A stretch of DNA of 64,000 nucleotides from Paenibacillus vietnamensis (GCF_020169515.1 NZ_JAHMHW010000009.1:1-64000), one strand, 5' to 3'. Counted from the stretch's first letter, positions 1 to 9,502 are shown. Program-made: numbers and translations. The notes: generated by a model not told the origin, from the letters alone.

Positions 1-500
1 CAGGGCCGGGGCCATTCCCGCCAGGGCCGGGGCCATTCCCGCCAGGGCCGGGGCCATTCCCGCCAGGGCCGGGGCCATTCCCGCCAGGGCCGTTCCCTGG
101 ACCGTTCCCTGGGCCGTTCCCTGGACCGTTCCCAGGACCGTTCCCTGGGCCATTCCCGCCGGGGCTGAACACGGTATCCGTCTTCATTAACGGCGGCAGA
201 GCGTTCCCATTCGCGACACGTGCGTATCGCGTTCCGTTCCGTCCGGGAATGACGATTTACCTGGCGCTTGCAGAAACCGGAGCCGTCCGCTTTAACCGGT
301 TCGGGCAGATCGTATCCGTCAGCGGCATCCCGGTCGGCGGCGGCATCGGCTATCAGCTGCAGCTGAACGGCCGCGCGATTCCGCAATCGTTACTCGGCTT
401 GCCGATTCAGCGGAACGACAATGTAGGGCTCGCACTCTTCTACACGCCTTTTCAGCGTGAAGAAGCAGACGGCCAACAAATGCCTCAGGACGAAGAGTGA
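1..500 (+). CDS. Collagen-like Gly/Pro/Phe repeat protein, C-terminal part (5' partial)
   Basis: The reading frame is open from the left window edge (phase starts at base 3) to the TGA ending at 500; the start lies outside. The first ~52 codons are four copies of the heptad GPGPFPP followed by six GPFP tetrads. About 110 residues of non-repetitive sequence follow, beginning near VSVFINGGRAFPF and containing NGRAIPQSLLGLPI. The ATG at 249 is internal to this frame and should not be taken as the start. Gly-Pro repeats capped by a globular C-terminal domain suggest a surface or spore-coat fibre protein (inference). The C-terminal domain was not recognised. A terminator follows at 698-750. Confidence 0.7.
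   Translation, partial: GPGPFPPGPGPFPPGPGPFPPGPGPFPPGPFPGPFPGPFPGPFPGPFPGPFPPGLNTVSVFINGGRAFPFATRAYRVPFRPGMTIYLALAETGAVRFNRFGQIVSVSGIPVGGGIGYQLQLNGRAIPQSLLGLPIQRNDNVGLALFYTPFQREEADGQQMPQDEE
3..158 (+). repeat. In-frame coding tandem repeat: 21-bp x4 then 12-bp x6
   Basis: Near-identical 21-bp units run at 3-23, 24-44, 45-65 and 66-86, each encoding GPGPFPP. Six 12-bp units encoding GPFP follow from 87 to 158. Both unit lengths are multiples of three, so copy number can change without breaking the frame. The array continues upstream of the window. Confidence 0.95.
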
Positions 501-697
501 CACGGACTCCAAATCTGTGATTAAACCGTATTACTCCAAACGCTAAACCATCGGATCCACAATCCGCTATCTGCCCGGCTGAAGCCGAACTACAGCCGCT
601 TTGAGGCAGGTAGCGGATCCCGTGTCGCCAAGCCGCTGTCCGAAGCCGTTGCCCTGCTGTCTTAAGCCCAAAAGCTGCACTAACCCCCATGTCCCCC

Positions 698-750
698 AAA
701 AAAAGAGCCGAAGCGCCGTCTCCCCCGGACGAACGCTTCGGCTCTTTTTT
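698..750. terminator. Bidirectional intrinsic terminator
   Basis: The perfect 12-bp inverted repeat AGAGCCGAAGCG (704-715) / CGCTTCGGCTCT (734-745) has an A-run on its left and a T-run on its right. It can therefore end both the repeat-protein gene on the + strand and the protease gene on the - strand. Confidence 0.9.
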
Positions 751-762
751 CTGCAATGAACG

Positions 763-1881
763 CTATTCTATCACCTTTCCTTTGCCGCTAATCAGCTTCA
801 GCTGGTCGTTCTCGTAGGCGATCTCATACGTAACCTGATATTTGCTCAGCACGTATTCCCCGTCCGTCCGTTCGTCAGCCGAGATGACGGCAATGACCGT
901 CGCCCGGTCGTCCTTGCCTTCGCTCACGTGCATGTCGTCAATCACGACATTTCTCGTACCGAGATAACCTTCCCGGAATTGCTCGTAGCTGGTGCCGTCC
1001 TTCCAGTTACCGCCCAGCAGCGAATAGGCGTACACATAATCGGCATTATTCAAGCTGTCATAAAAGTGGGAAACCAAATATTCGGCCATCTCGCCCATTC
1101 CCGACTCAACCTCGATATTGCCCGCTCCGCTCTCCGTCTCCAGTTCAGGCAGCTCCTTCATCGGCTCCTTCGACCAGCCCTCCGCCAGCCCGATGACATT
1201 TCCGATTGGGATGCTGAAGCCGATCGAGCCCTGCTCATAGCCGGCCGAATTAATGCCGATCACTTCGCCCGTCTTCTTATCGACGAGAGGTCCGCCGCTG
1301 TTGCCGGGGGCAATCGGAGCCGAAATTTGGTACAAATCGGAATACAGATACGGCTCGATCTCAAAACTCCGGCCGACGCCGCTGATTATGCCTGTGGTCA
1401 CCGTATTTTGAAATCCTAACGGACTTCCGACAGCCAGCACCTCATCGCCTACCTCCGCCTTTTCTCCGCGCACAATCTGCAGCGGCTCCGTGCCGGACAG
1501 CCCCGGAACGCGGACAACCGCGACGTCCGTCTCCGTGCTGATGCCGATCACTTCACCCTTCAGCTCGCGGGCATCGGCGGTTTTGATCGTAACGCTGTCC
1601 GTTCCGGCTACTACGTGTGCGTTCGTAATCAGATCCCCTTCCGAATTATACAGAAAGCCGGAGCCTTGTTTGCCGCTCTCCGTTTCGATCATGACCACAA
1701 GCTTTTGCGTTTCAAAAATAATATCCTTTAACGATTTCGGAGTCCCCTGCCCGGACGAAGCAAGCATAGGCTTGCCCTTCAGCCGGCTTGGCACCTCGGT
1801 ATGTATCGCGTAAGCTCCGGCCGCTCCGCCGCCCAGTATAAGGACCGAAGCGAGGATGCCGATCCACATTTGTTTTTTCAT
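763..1881 (-). CDS. Membrane-anchored trypsin-like serine protease (S1C, HtrA-like, no PDZ seen)
   Basis: A ~372-residue protein with an N-terminal hydrophobic anchor (about residues 5-25) and an exported protease domain. The catalytic triad is visible as His in TNAHVV, Asp in TDVAVV and Ser in GNSGGP. The last ~110 residues (from about EYLVSHFYDSL) form a separate domain instead of a classical PDZ; it resembles NTF2-like fold sequences but was not assigned. The start was set at the ATG at 1881 rather than further upstream because GGGAGG lies just before it, overlapping the stop of the upstream zinc-ribbon gene, 14 nt away. The two genes are probably co-transcribed and the protease likely acts at the outer face of the membrane in envelope quality control (inference). 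Confidence 0.85.
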   Translation of the reverse strand: MKKQMWIGILASVLILGGGAAGAYAIHTEVPSRLKGKPMLASSGQGTPKSLKDIIFETQKLVVMIETESGKQGSGFLYNSEGDLITNAHVVAGTDSVTIKTADARELKGEVIGISTETDVAVVRVPGLSGTEPLQIVRGEKAEVGDEVLAVGSPLGFQNTVTTGIISGVGRSFEIEPYLYSDLYQISAPIAPGNSGGPLVDKKTGEVIGINSAGYEQGSIGFSIPIGNVIGLAEGWSKEPMKELPELETESGAGNIEVESGMGEMAEYLVSHFYDSLNNADYVYAYSLLGGNWKDGTSYEQFREGYLGTRNVVIDDMHVSEGKDDRATVIAVISADERTDGEYVLSKYQVTYEIAYENDQLKLISGKGKVIE

Positions 1882-1895
1882 CTGACCGGCCTCCC

Positions 1896-3128
1896 TCAGT
1901 CCAAATACCACGTCGCATGATCGACGGCAGCTGTTGTATTCTCCGCATTCACACCGGGAATAATCTCTAAAAATGTCATCGTCTCTCCCGGCTCCACGTA
2001 ATTCGGAGTCGCCTCGGCCTTTCCTGATGCGATCTCGTTTCCTTCGGCGTCGTATACGATGTAATTGACAACGACCGAATAGATCGGCCTGGTCGCCACA
2101 TTTTTCAGCTGGGCCTCCACCGTCAGGTCACCGTATTCGTCAAGCGAAGTTTGGATGAGAACTACCTCGACAGCGGCGGTCTGGTTTTTCAACTCCTCGG
2201 CCGCCGCTTTCTGCATGGCCTGCTCCAGCCGCTGCTGCTCGGCCTTCTCGTATTTCTCCTTTTCCTGCTTAATCCGGTTCTCCAAGGCAAGCAGCTTCTC
2301 ATTATCCTGCGCATGCTCAAGCGCCTTGGCCGTAACGGCCAGCGCTCCCGAGTAATTTTTATTCAATAGCAGCGTTTCTGCATCCTTGTAACAGATGTCG
2401 GCGATTCGACCGATAATTTCCGCCTGAACCTCCGCCGATTCCCCGCCGTCCAAGCTTTTCGCAACCTGCAGCCTTGCTTCCAGCTCCTCAACCGTCTGCA
2501 AGCCGTCCAGCTCCTGCTTCAGCTTCAAAATACCCAGCTGCGTCACACTGCCATCTAGCCTCTCTCTCACCTTCGCATAGATCGGCTCGTTATGGCCCTT
2601 CAGCAAGCTCCGCGCTTCAACGATCGCCTGCTCGGCATCCTTCGTCTTCTGCTCCTTCAAAAGCTTGTCCGCCTCTTCCGCCTTCTCCTCAAGCTCCATT
2701 ACATGCAGAACAACCTCCAGATCCGCATGAATGGCGGCGAACGCCGGACGGGTCTCGGCCGCTTGCCTCAGCTTCTCCAGCGCCTCCGAATAGCTTCCGG
2801 CCAACGCCTTGGCCTTTGCCTCCGCCTGCAGCTCAAGCACCCTGTCGTTAAGGCCCTCTTCGTACATATAGTAAGCCGCCAGCCCGCATGACGTGAACAC
2901 AGCCAAAAGAAGCGGCAGAAGTATAGCCCGCACGGAGCTCTTCCCGCCGCGCATCTCGGCCGGTGCATGCGAATCCGCTCGCGGGGCCGGGATCGTCGGA
3001 ACGGACGGAACGGACGGCTCCAGCCCGGCTGCAGCCTCCGCGTCATCGTCCGCAGCGAGCAGCCGTCCGCACTGCTGGCAGTAGACAGCATCGTCCGGGC
3101 GCTTCTTGGCGCAATAATGGCAATACAA
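1896..3128 (-). CDS. Zinc-ribbon membrane protein with TPR/coiled-coil region and C-terminal FxLYD-like domain
   Basis: The N-terminus carries a zinc ribbon with two CxxC pairs (YCHYCAKK and YCQQCGRL). One membrane segment follows (around ILLPLLLAVFTSCGLAAYY), then a long Glu/Lys/Ala-rich helical region with TPR-like pieces (SYSEALEKLRQAAETRP). The C-terminal ~95 residues resemble the FxLYD domain (VEAQLKNVATRPIYSVVVNY). The start is uncertain. The frame extends to a TTG at 3164 with no ribosome site; I chose the TTG at 3128, preceded by GGGAG and starting directly at the zinc ribbon. It is paired with the downstream protease, so it may be a partner or regulator of it (inference). Confidence 0.75.
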   Translation of the reverse strand: MYCHYCAKKRPDDAVYCQQCGRLLAADDDAEAAAGLEPSVPSVPTIPAPRADSHAPAEMRGGKSSVRAILLPLLLAVFTSCGLAAYYMYEEGLNDRVLELQAEAKAKALAGSYSEALEKLRQAAETRPAFAAIHADLEVVLHVMELEEKAEEADKLLKEQKTKDAEQAIVEARSLLKGHNEPIYAKVRERLDGSVTQLGILKLKQELDGLQTVEELEARLQVAKSLDGGESAEVQAEIIGRIADICYKDAETLLLNKNYSGALAVTAKALEHAQDNEKLLALENRIKQEKEKYEKAEQQRLEQAMQKAAAEELKNQTAAVEVVLIQTSLDEYGDLTVEAQLKNVATRPIYSVVVNYIVYDAEGNEIASGKAEATPNYVEPGETMTFLEIIPGVNAENTTAAVDHATWYLD

Positions 3129-3285
3129 TTTCCTTTCATCTCCCAGCAAGTCATTCTCTCTCAATATATCTATCTATTCTATATGAAAAAGTAAATGTTC
3201 TCCATTCTAAAATGATGGGAACGGCAACTTTTTAACGAACGCCATTTCCCCCAGCTTCGAAAGGCCTCGCCCAACTTGCCAATGC

Positions 3286-3330
3286 ACAAAAAAAAACGGT
3301 TCTGCCTTGTCCGTCGCCGGCAGAACCGTT
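3286..3330 (-). terminator. Intrinsic terminator of the araDB operon
   Basis: The perfect 12-bp arms AACGGTTCTGCC (3295-3306) and GGCAGAACCGTT (3319-3330) are followed on the - strand by about nine T residues, directly downstream of the araB stop. Confidence 0.92.
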
Positions 3331-3343
3331 CCCTATTACAGCA

Positions 3344-5014
3344 TTATGCCTGTTCTTCCTTAATCGCTTTCAGACGTTTCATGACGTCGTTTGCGCCGCG
3401 GCCGTAGTAATCGTGAAGCTGGTCATACTCCGCATAAAGCTTCTCGTACACCGAGACGTTTTCCGGAATCGGCTTGAACGTTTCCTCGCGTACGCGCGCC
3501 ATTTTCTGCGCCGCCTCCACGATGCTGTCAAAGCCGCCTTTGTCTGCGCCTGCCGCTACGGCGCCGAACATCGCCGCACCGAGCGCCGGCGTCTGCCTGG
3601 AAGCCGTCACCTTGATCTCACGGTTCGTTACGTCGGCATAGATCTGCATCAGCAGCGCGTTTTTCTGCGGCAAGCCGCCGCACGCATACAGCTCGTTCAC
3701 CTCTACGCCGCTGCTGTGGAAGGCGTCGACGATTTTGCGCGTGCCGAACGCCGTCGCTTCCAGAAGGGCGCGGTAAATTTCCCAAGGCTTCGTCAGCAGG
3801 GTCAGACCAAGGACTGTACCGGTCAAATCCGTATCGACCAGGACGGAACGGTTGCCGTTCCACCAATCAAGCGCGAGCAGGCCGGACTCGCCGGCTTTCA
3901 GCTCCTGCGCCTTGCGGGTCAGGTAGGCGTGTACATTTTCACCGGCTTCATCTGCCTCCTTGTACACATAAGCCGGAACGGCTTCCTTCACGAACCACTC
4001 GAAAATATCGCCAACGGCGGATTGGCCTGCCTCATAGCCGTAGCAGCCCGGAATAATGCCGTCCTCCACGACGCCGCACATGCCTTCGACTTCCTTCTCT
4101 TCCGTACCGAGCAGCATATGGCAGACCGACGTGCCCATCGCCATGACGAGCTTGCCCGGCGTAACGACACCTGCTCCAGGTACGGCGGCATGCGCATCCA
4201 CGTTGCCGACCGCAATCGCCGTGCCCGGAGCAAGACCGATGCGGGCCGCGATGTCAGGCAGCAATTCGCCGGCCTTGGAGCCGAGCGGAACGACTTCGCC
4301 GCGCAGCTTCGTTTCCGTCAGATTCTCGAGACGCGGGTCAAGCGCTTTGTAAAACTCCTTGCTCGGGTAGCCTTCCTGCTTATGCCACATGCCCTTATAG
4401 CCGGCTGCACAGCTGTTGCGCACGATGCTGCCGGTCAGCTGGCCGATAACCCAGTCGGTCGCTTCCACCATTTTGTCGGCCGCCTCGTAAATGTCCGGAG
4501 ACTCGTTCAAAATTTGCCATACCTTCGCCAGCATCCACTCGGAAGAAACTTTGCCGCCGTAGCGCGTCACCCATTTCTCGCCGCGCTGCGCCGCAAGCTC
4601 GTTGATCAGGTTCGCTTCGTCCTGCGCCGCGTGATGCTTCCAAAGCTTCACCCAGCTGTGCGGGTTATCCTTGTAGGCATCCTGGACGCAAAGCGGCTGG
4701 CCGGCCTCATCGACCGGAAGCATCGTACAAGCCGTAAAATCGATGCCAAGGCCGATGACGTCCCCGGGGTTGACGCCCGACTCCTTCATCACCGCCGGCA
4801 CGGATTTTTCAAGCACCTCGATGTAGTCCAGCGGATGCTGCAGTGCCCAGTCATGCTCCAGCTTAATGCCGGATACGGGCAGCTGTTCGTCGATAACATG
4901 GTGCGTATATGGTGTGACATGCTCCGCCGCTTCGGCCCCGTTCGACAAATCCACAAGCACCGCGCGGCCGGATTGCGTGCCGTAATCGACGCCAATTGCG
5001 TATTTTTTACCCAT
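3344..5014 (-). CDS. araB: L-ribulokinase
   Basis: An FGGY-family carbohydrate kinase of 556 residues, the usual length for AraB. It phosphorylates L-ribulose to L-ribulose-5-phosphate in the cytoplasm. The N-terminal nucleotide-binding motif is [16 protein letters not shown], and the C-terminal lobe has the glycine-rich ACGGLPQKN motif typical of the family. The ATG at 5014 lies 17 nt after the araD stop, so the two form an operon whose product order matches the last two steps of L-arabinose catabolism. The isomerase gene araA is not in this window. Confidence 0.95.
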   Translation of the reverse strand: MGKKYAIGVDYGTQSGRAVLVDLSNGAEAAEHVTPYTHHVIDEQLPVSGIKLEHDWALQHPLDYIEVLEKSVPAVMKESGVNPGDVIGLGIDFTACTMLPVDEAGQPLCVQDAYKDNPHSWVKLWKHHAAQDEANLINELAAQRGEKWVTRYGGKVSSEWMLAKVWQILNESPDIYEAADKMVEATDWVIGQLTGSIVRNSCAAGYKGMWHKQEGYPSKEFYKALDPRLENLTETKLRGEVVPLGSKAGELLPDIAARIGLAPGTAIAVGNVDAHAAVPGAGVVTPGKLVMAMGTSVCHMLLGTEEKEVEGMCGVVEDGIIPGCYGYEAGQSAVGDIFEWFVKEAVPAYVYKEADEAGENVHAYLTRKAQELKAGESGLLALDWWNGNRSVLVDTDLTGTVLGLTLLTKPWEIYRALLEATAFGTRKIVDAFHSSGVEVNELYACGGLPQKNALLMQIYADVTNREIKVTASRQTPALGAAMFGAVAAGADKGGFDSIVEAAQKMARVREETFKPIPENVSVYEKLYAEYDQLHDYYGRGANDVMKRLKAIKEEQA

Positions 5015-5031
5015 TGCTGTCCGGGTACTCC

Positions 5032-5727
5032 TTATTTTTGGCCGTAATAGGCGTTAGCGCCGTGTTTGCGCAGGTAATGGCGGTCTAACAGGTTTTGATC
5101 CATCGGCTGTACGTTAGGATTCAGCTGGAACGTGTGCAGCGCCATCTTCGCGCATTCCTCGAGAACGACCGCGTTATGAACCGCATTGTGAGGGTCTTTG
5201 CCCCAGCAGAACGGAGCGTGGCTGTTCACGAGCACCGACGGCACCTGATTCTCGTCGATTTCCCTCGATCTGAACGTTTCAACGATCACGTTGCCCGTTT
5301 CGTGCTCATACGCGCCTTTAATTTCCGCTTCCGTCATTGCGCGCGTACAAGGAACCTCCCCGTAAAAATAATCCCCGTGCGTCGTTCCGAGAGCCGGAAT
5401 AGCGCGTCCCGCCTGCGCCCAGCTCGTCGCCCACGGCGAATGCGTATGCACGATGCCTCCGATTTTCGGAAAAGCTTTGTACAATAAAACGTGAGTCGCC
5501 GTATCCGAAGAAGGACGAAGATTGCCCTCCACGACGTTGCCGTCCAAATCGACGACGACCATTTGCTCCGGCTTCAGCTCTTCGTAAGCTACGCCGCTCG
5601 GCTTAATGACCGCATAACCGGACTCCCGGTCGATCCCGCTGACATTGCCCCAAGTGAAAGTAACCAACCCGTATTTCGGCAAATCCATATTCGCTTCCCA
5701 AACCGCATGCTTCAACGCTTCCAACAT
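5032..5727 (-). CDS. araD: L-ribulose-5-phosphate 4-epimerase
   Basis: A class II aldolase/epimerase family protein that converts L-ribulose-5-phosphate to D-xylulose-5-phosphate. Zinc-binding histidines are visible in IVHTHSPWA and a later conserved His in [10 protein letters not shown]. The chosen ATG at 5727 gives 231 residues, the standard AraD length, and has GAAGGGAG upstream; the TTG at 5748 is less likely. It is the first gene of the araD-araB operon. Its promoter (GTGACA, 17 nt, TATAAT) carries an AraR operator exactly between the -35 and -10 boxes. Confidence 0.95.
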   Translation of the reverse strand: MLEALKHAVWEANMDLPKYGLVTFTWGNVSGIDRESGYAVIKPSGVAYEELKPEQMVVVDLDGNVVEGNLRPSSDTATHVLLYKAFPKIGGIVHTHSPWATSWAQAGRAIPALGTTHGDYFYGEVPCTRAMTEAEIKGAYEHETGNVIVETFRSREIDENQVPSVLVNSHAPFCWGKDPHNAVHNAVVLEECAKMALHTFQLNPNVQPMDQNLLDRHYLRKHGANAYYGQK

Positions 5728-5813
5728 GAGACTAACCGCTCCCTTCAAGCTCGCTTCATTTTGATTGCCCGTTCACAGTTATACGGACATTTTCACGTCA
5801 ATCCATCATTTTC

Positions 5814-5842
5814 ATTATAAGTTGTACGTACAAGTGTGTCAC
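5814..5842 (-). promoter_or_regulatory. araDB promoter with AraR operator inside the spacer
   Basis: Read on the - strand: -35 GTGACA (5837-5842), a 17-nt spacer, -10 TATAAT (5814-5819). The perfect palindrome TTGTACGTACAA (5822-5833) fills the spacer and matches the core of the known Bacillus AraR operator. Repressor binding there would directly block RNA polymerase. Confidence 0.9.
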
Positions 5843-5880
5843 GTGTTTTTTACTTCAATTCTTCTAAAAAAAATCCCCGG

Positions 5881-6987
5881 CTACCGGTTCGGCTGCCGCG
5901 TCGATTCCCGGATGACCAGCTGCGGATCGTACACCTTATCCTGCACCTGCCGTCCCTGCTTGTCCACCATGGCCAGAAGCAGCGCAACGGCGTCGGCGCC
6001 CATCTCCGTTTTCGGATGGGCAACGGTTGTCAGCTTGACCTCCGTCGCGGTCGCCAGGTTCGCATCGTCGAAGCCGACGATCGACAGGTCCTCGGGCACG
6101 GCGAGCCCCAGCTGGCGGACGACGTCGAGCATCCGGACGGCCAGCTCGTCGTTATAGCAGATCATGGCGGTCGGCCGCTGCTCCGGATCGCGCTGCAGCA
6201 GCGCAAGCAAGGCGTCTGCGGGCAGCGTCCGCTTCTCCTCCGTCGTGTACCGCAGCAAAAAGTCGGCCGGCACGGTCAGCCCCCGTTCGCGGTGCGCCCT
6301 CAGGAAGCCGCGCATCCGGTGAACGCCCTGGAAATCGTCGGTTTTGAAAAAACCTGCGATCCGGCTGTGGCCCAGCTTGATCAGATGCTCCGCCGCGCGG
6401 TAACCGCCAAGCTCGTCGTCCACCCGCAGGCACGGCGCATCCAGGTCGCTGTAGCGCTCGTTCAGCATGATATAGGGAATTTTCATTGCATCCAAAGCGA
6501 GGAAATAATTAAAATTCGGATTGCCTTCGGCGCTCTTCGTCGGCTCGATGATCAAGCCCGTAAGCGGCTCGCGCAGCATCGAATCCAGGCTCTCCTTCTC
6601 CTTTTCCTTCTCGTTGTCCGTGCTGGCAAGCAGCAGCCTTGCCCCGACCGAGCGGAGACTGGATTCGACGCCCCGTACGATCGTCGGAAAAATATAATCC
6701 GATATATGCGTCGTAATCATGCCGATCGTCATGCCATTGGAGCCGCCGCGGCGCTCGGGAGCCGTCTGGTCGGAGACGAACGTCCCCTTTCCCTGCACGC
6801 GATACAGCCATCCCTCCTGCTCCAGATCGCCCAGAGCCTGGCGCACGGTCTGGCGGCTCATCTCGAACTGCTTGCCGATCTCGTTCTCCGACGGCAGCTT
6901 ATCGTGCGGCTTGAACTGCGCAGTGACGATCCAGGATAAAATCTGCTGCTTAAGCTGCATATATTTCGGCTGTTGCTGTTCCTTCAC
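5881..6987 (-). CDS. araR: Arabinose operon repressor AraR (GntR DNA-binding / LacI-type sensor)
   Basis: A 368-residue chimeric regulator. Residues 1-75 are a GntR-type winged helix (LPSENEIGKQFEMSRQTVRQ, then EGWLYRVQGKGTFVSD). From about residue 85 onward it is a periplasmic-binding-like sensor domain (IGMITTHISDYIFPTIVRGVE). This architecture and length are those of Bacillus AraR, which binds L-arabinose and releases DNA. It lies immediately upstream of araDB on the same strand, with palindromic operators before both transcription units, so autoregulation is likely. A run of eight T residues follows its stop on the - strand, with only a short hairpin. Confidence 0.93.
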   Translation of the reverse strand: MKEQQQPKYMQLKQQILSWIVTAQFKPHDKLPSENEIGKQFEMSRQTVRQALGDLEQEGWLYRVQGKGTFVSDQTAPERRGGSNGMTIGMITTHISDYIFPTIVRGVESSLRSVGARLLLASTDNEKEKEKESLDSMLREPLTGLIIEPTKSAEGNPNFNYFLALDAMKIPYIMLNERYSDLDAPCLRVDDELGGYRAAEHLIKLGHSRIAGFFKTDDFQGVHRMRGFLRAHRERGLTVPADFLLRYTTEEKRTLPADALLALLQRDPEQRPTAMICYNDELAVRMLDVVRQLGLAVPEDLSIVGFDDANLATATEVKLTTVAHPKTEMGADAVALLLAMVDKQGRQVQDKVYDPQLVIRESTRQPNR

Positions 6988-7021
6988 TTCACACCTCTGC
7001 TCCGTTAGTTGTATGCCTAGT

Positions 7022-7052
7022 AGTATACCACAAGCTTAACTTGTACGTACAT
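7022..7052 (-). promoter_or_regulatory. araR promoter region with AraR operator
   Basis: The near-palindrome TTGTACGTACAT (7041-7052) matches the araD operator in 11 of 12 bases. On the - strand a -10 box TATACT lies at 7022-7027, downstream of the operator, so the repressor would cover the -35 region. No good -35 hexamer is visible. Confidence 0.75.
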
Positions 7053-7079
7053 CAAATACAAATTGGGAAACCCAGCGCC

Positions 7080-7130
7080 AAAAAAGCCGACCAGGCCAGC
7101 GCATCCCGCGCACCGCCTAATCGGCTTTTC
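7080..7130 (-). terminator. Intrinsic terminator after galU
   Basis: Inverted repeat AAAAGCCGA (from 7082) / TCGGCTTTT (7121-7129) with a loop of about 30 nt. The T-run needed on the - strand is supplied by the A-run at 7080-7085. It sits 24 nt past the uridylyltransferase stop. Confidence 0.7.
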
Positions 7131-7153
7131 AATTTTTACTTGCTGCTCGGCAT

Positions 7154-8032
7154 TTACTTATGGGTCTCCTTCAGCCGCTCCAGCAAATACCGCCTGACGT
7201 CCTCGCCCAGATCGTCGCGCTCCAGCGCAAAATCGATCGTGGCCTGCACGAAGCCGAGCTTATCTCCCACATCATGCCTGCGTCCGTCAAAACGGTAGGC
7301 GGTTAAGGAGGAAAGCCGGTTCAGCTGCTGCAGACTGTCGGTTAGCTGGATTTCTCCGCCCTTGCCCGGCTCCGCCTTCTCCAGCAAATCGAAGATGGCC
7401 GGATCGAGCACATAACGGCCGACGACCGCGTAATTGGTCGGCGCCTGCCCGGGTGCCGGCTTCTCTACAATATCGCGGACGCGGGCGACCTGCTGCCCCG
7501 CCTCAATGTCGACGATCCCGTATTTATGCGTCTGATCCCAGGGCACTTCCATGACCGCAACCACGGACGAGCGCTGCTGCTCGTAGATCTCAATCATTCG
7601 GCTCAGACACGGAGGGTCGGATTTCAAAATATCGTCGCCGAGAAGGACCGCAAACGGCTCATCCGCAATAAAGCGCCGGGCGCACATGACGGCATGACCG
7701 AGGCCGAGCGGCTCCTTCTGTCTGACGTAATAAATGTCGGCGAGCCGTGAAATATCCCGCACCATTTTCAGCATGTCCTCGTTATGCCGCGCTTCCAGCT
7801 CCATTTCAAGCTCGGCGGACTTGTCAAAATGGTCCTCGATCGCACGCTTGTTCCGGCCGCTGACGATAATGATACTTTCTATGCCCGACGAAACGGCTTC
7901 CTCAACGATATACTGGATCGCCGGCTTGTCGATGATCGGGAGCATTTCCTTCGGCTGCGCCTTCGTAGCCGGCAGGAACCTGGTTCCGAGTCCCCCGGCA
8001 GGAATAATCGCCTTCCTAATCCGCTTCTCCAT
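7154..8032 (-). CDS. galU: UTP-glucose-1-phosphate uridylyltransferase
   Basis: A nucleotidyltransferase of 292 residues, the normal length for GalU/GtaB. It makes UDP-glucose from UTP and glucose-1-phosphate for cell-wall glycopolymers, glycolipids and exopolysaccharide. The diagnostic N-terminal loop is PAGGLGTRFLPATKAQPKEM, and further family motifs are LLGDDIL (metal/nucleotide site) and VEKPAPG. It is transcribed alone, between araR and a two-component system, with its own terminator. Confidence 0.95.
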   Translation of the reverse strand: MEKRIRKAIIPAGGLGTRFLPATKAQPKEMLPIIDKPAIQYIVEEAVSSGIESIIIVSGRNKRAIEDHFDKSAELEMELEARHNEDMLKMVRDISRLADIYYVRQKEPLGLGHAVMCARRFIADEPFAVLLGDDILKSDPPCLSRMIEIYEQQRSSVVAVMEVPWDQTHKYGIVDIEAGQQVARVRDIVEKPAPGQAPTNYAVVGRYVLDPAIFDLLEKAEPGKGGEIQLTDSLQQLNRLSSLTAYRFDGRRHDVGDKLGFVQATIDFALERDDLGEDVRRYLLERLKETHK

Positions 8033-8098
8033 ACGAGCATACCCCCACTGGTCGCAGTTTTCGAAACACTGCCTCCATCATACCCTTTTTCTGCCTAA

Positions 8099-9502
8099 TT
8101 ATCCAACATAGGATGAGGAGGCCGGTCCCCCCAGAGGCAAGCGGACGATAAAGCATGCTCCCTGCCGGTCCGGCTGGGCTTCAAGCGCGATCGAGCCTCC
8201 GTGGATCCGGACGATTTTCCGGGCGATCGACAGCCCGAGACCGCTGCCGCCGGCGCTTCTGTCCCGCGATGAGTCCCCTTTGTAGAACCGCTCGAACACC
8301 CGGTCCTTGTCCTCCTCCTTAATGCCGATCCCCGTATCGGAAACGCGGACGACCGCTGAGCCCTCCAGCTCCGTCAGCGTGAAGGAAATGACGCCTCCCT
8401 CAGGCGTAAACTTCATGCTGTTGGACAGCAAATTGACCCACAGCTGGCTCAGCTGATCCCGGTCGGCCGTAATGACCGTCTCTTCCATCCGAAGCTCCAC
8501 GGTCTGCCGCTTGGCCAGCCAGTGCGGCTCGGAGGCGAGCACGACGTCGCGCATTTGGCGGTCCAGACGGTACGGCTCCGGACGGAACGGATGCTGCTGC
8601 GAATCAAGCGAAGCGAGCTTCAGCAAATTTTCGCTCAGCCGGGACAGCCTGGTGCTCTCCTCCTTGATGATGCTGATGTACCGGTTGCGCTCGGCCTCCG
8701 TCACTTCTCCGCTGCGAAGCGCTTCCGCGAAGCCGCCGATCGACGTAAGCGGCGACTGGATTTCATGCGAGACGCTCGCCACAAAATCCTGGCGCATCGT
8801 CTCCAGCTGGGACAGGCTGCGCGCCATCCGGTTCATGCTCCCCGCAAGCTCGCCAAGCTCATCGCCCCGCCTTGCAGGGAGCCGGACGGAGAAATCGCCC
8901 TCCGCCATGCGCGTCGCAGCGGATGTCATCATTTTGAGCGGCCGGACCAGATAACGGGCTGCTACCAGGATGAGGCCGCTGCCGACGATCAAAATCGTGA
9001 CCAGCAGCGTAACCGCCGTCCAGAGAAAATTGCTGTTCTGGGGAAAACGGTCCGGCTGCACGAACAATGCCCATCTCTCCCCGCCGAACTGTACCTGCCT
9101 GCCCAGCCCCGGCGGTACAGGCCGCTCCTCGGAGCCCGGTTCGATGACGCCGATCCTGACCGTGTTTCCTCCGAACACGCGGGACAGATGCTCGAATGTT
9201 ATTTTGCCGGCCATCTCCGCGCTCCGCTCTCCCGAAGCTACAAGCTGATTCGTCCGGCTGACCGCAATAATCGACAGTCCCTGCAGCCTGGACATTTCAT
9301 TCAAAAACTGCTGAACGGACGCCGGCTCCGACACGGCATACAGCTGCTCGATCCTCTGGATCGACTGATCCAGCTGCCCCGGAAGCTGCCCTCTGGCGTC
9401 CCTCTTGAACAGCTGGCTTGTGAATAAGAAAGCCACGCCGATGCTGATGATAACAATAATAAGGAAAGTTGCGGTTATCCGGACGTAAAGGCTGCGGATC
9501 AT
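8099..9502 (-). CDS. Sensor histidine kinase (HAMP, HisKA, HATPase)
   Basis: About 467 residues with two membrane helices (roughly 8-30 and 160-185) around an extracellular sensing domain of ~130 residues. A HAMP linker follows, then HisKA with the phospho-accepting His in SVSHEIQSPLTSI. ATPase boxes are NLLSNSMKFTPEG (N box), DTGIGIKEED (G1) and GGSGLGLSIA (G2). The ATG at 9502 was chosen because GGAGG is 7 nt upstream and the codon overlaps the response-regulator stop as ATGA; the in-frame ATG at 9508 is too close to that site. The ligand cannot be inferred from sequence. Confidence 0.9.
   Translation of the reverse strand: MIRSLYVRITATFLIIVIISIGVAFLFTSQLFKRDARGQLPGQLDQSIQRIEQLYAVSEPASVQQFLNEMSRLQGLSIIAVSRTNQLVASGERSAEMAGKITFEHLSRVFGGNTVRIGVIEPGSEERPVPPGLGRQVQFGGERWALFVQPDRFPQNSNFLWTAVTLLVTILIVGSGLILVAARYLVRPLKMMTSAATRMAEGDFSVRLPARRGDELGELAGSMNRMARSLSQLETMRQDFVASVSHEIQSPLTSIGGFAEALRSGEVTEAERNRYISIIKEESTRLSRLSENLLKLASLDSQQHPFRPEPYRLDRQMRDVVLASEPHWLAKRQTVELRMEETVITADRDQLSQLWVNLLSNSMKFTPEGGVISFTLTELEGSAVVRVSDTGIGIKEEDKDRVFERFYKGDSSRDRSAGGSGLGLSIARKIVRIHGGSIALEAQPDRQGACFIVRLPLGGPASSSYVG

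Noticed and set aside
249..500. 83-residue gene starting at the ATG at 249
   Set aside because: The same frame is open to the window edge through in-frame GPGPFPP repeats, so the ATG is internal to a longer gene.
3413..5047. 544-residue + strand frame opposite araB
   Set aside because: Antisense shadow caused by codon bias in GC-rich DNA. araB on the other strand has complete family motifs.
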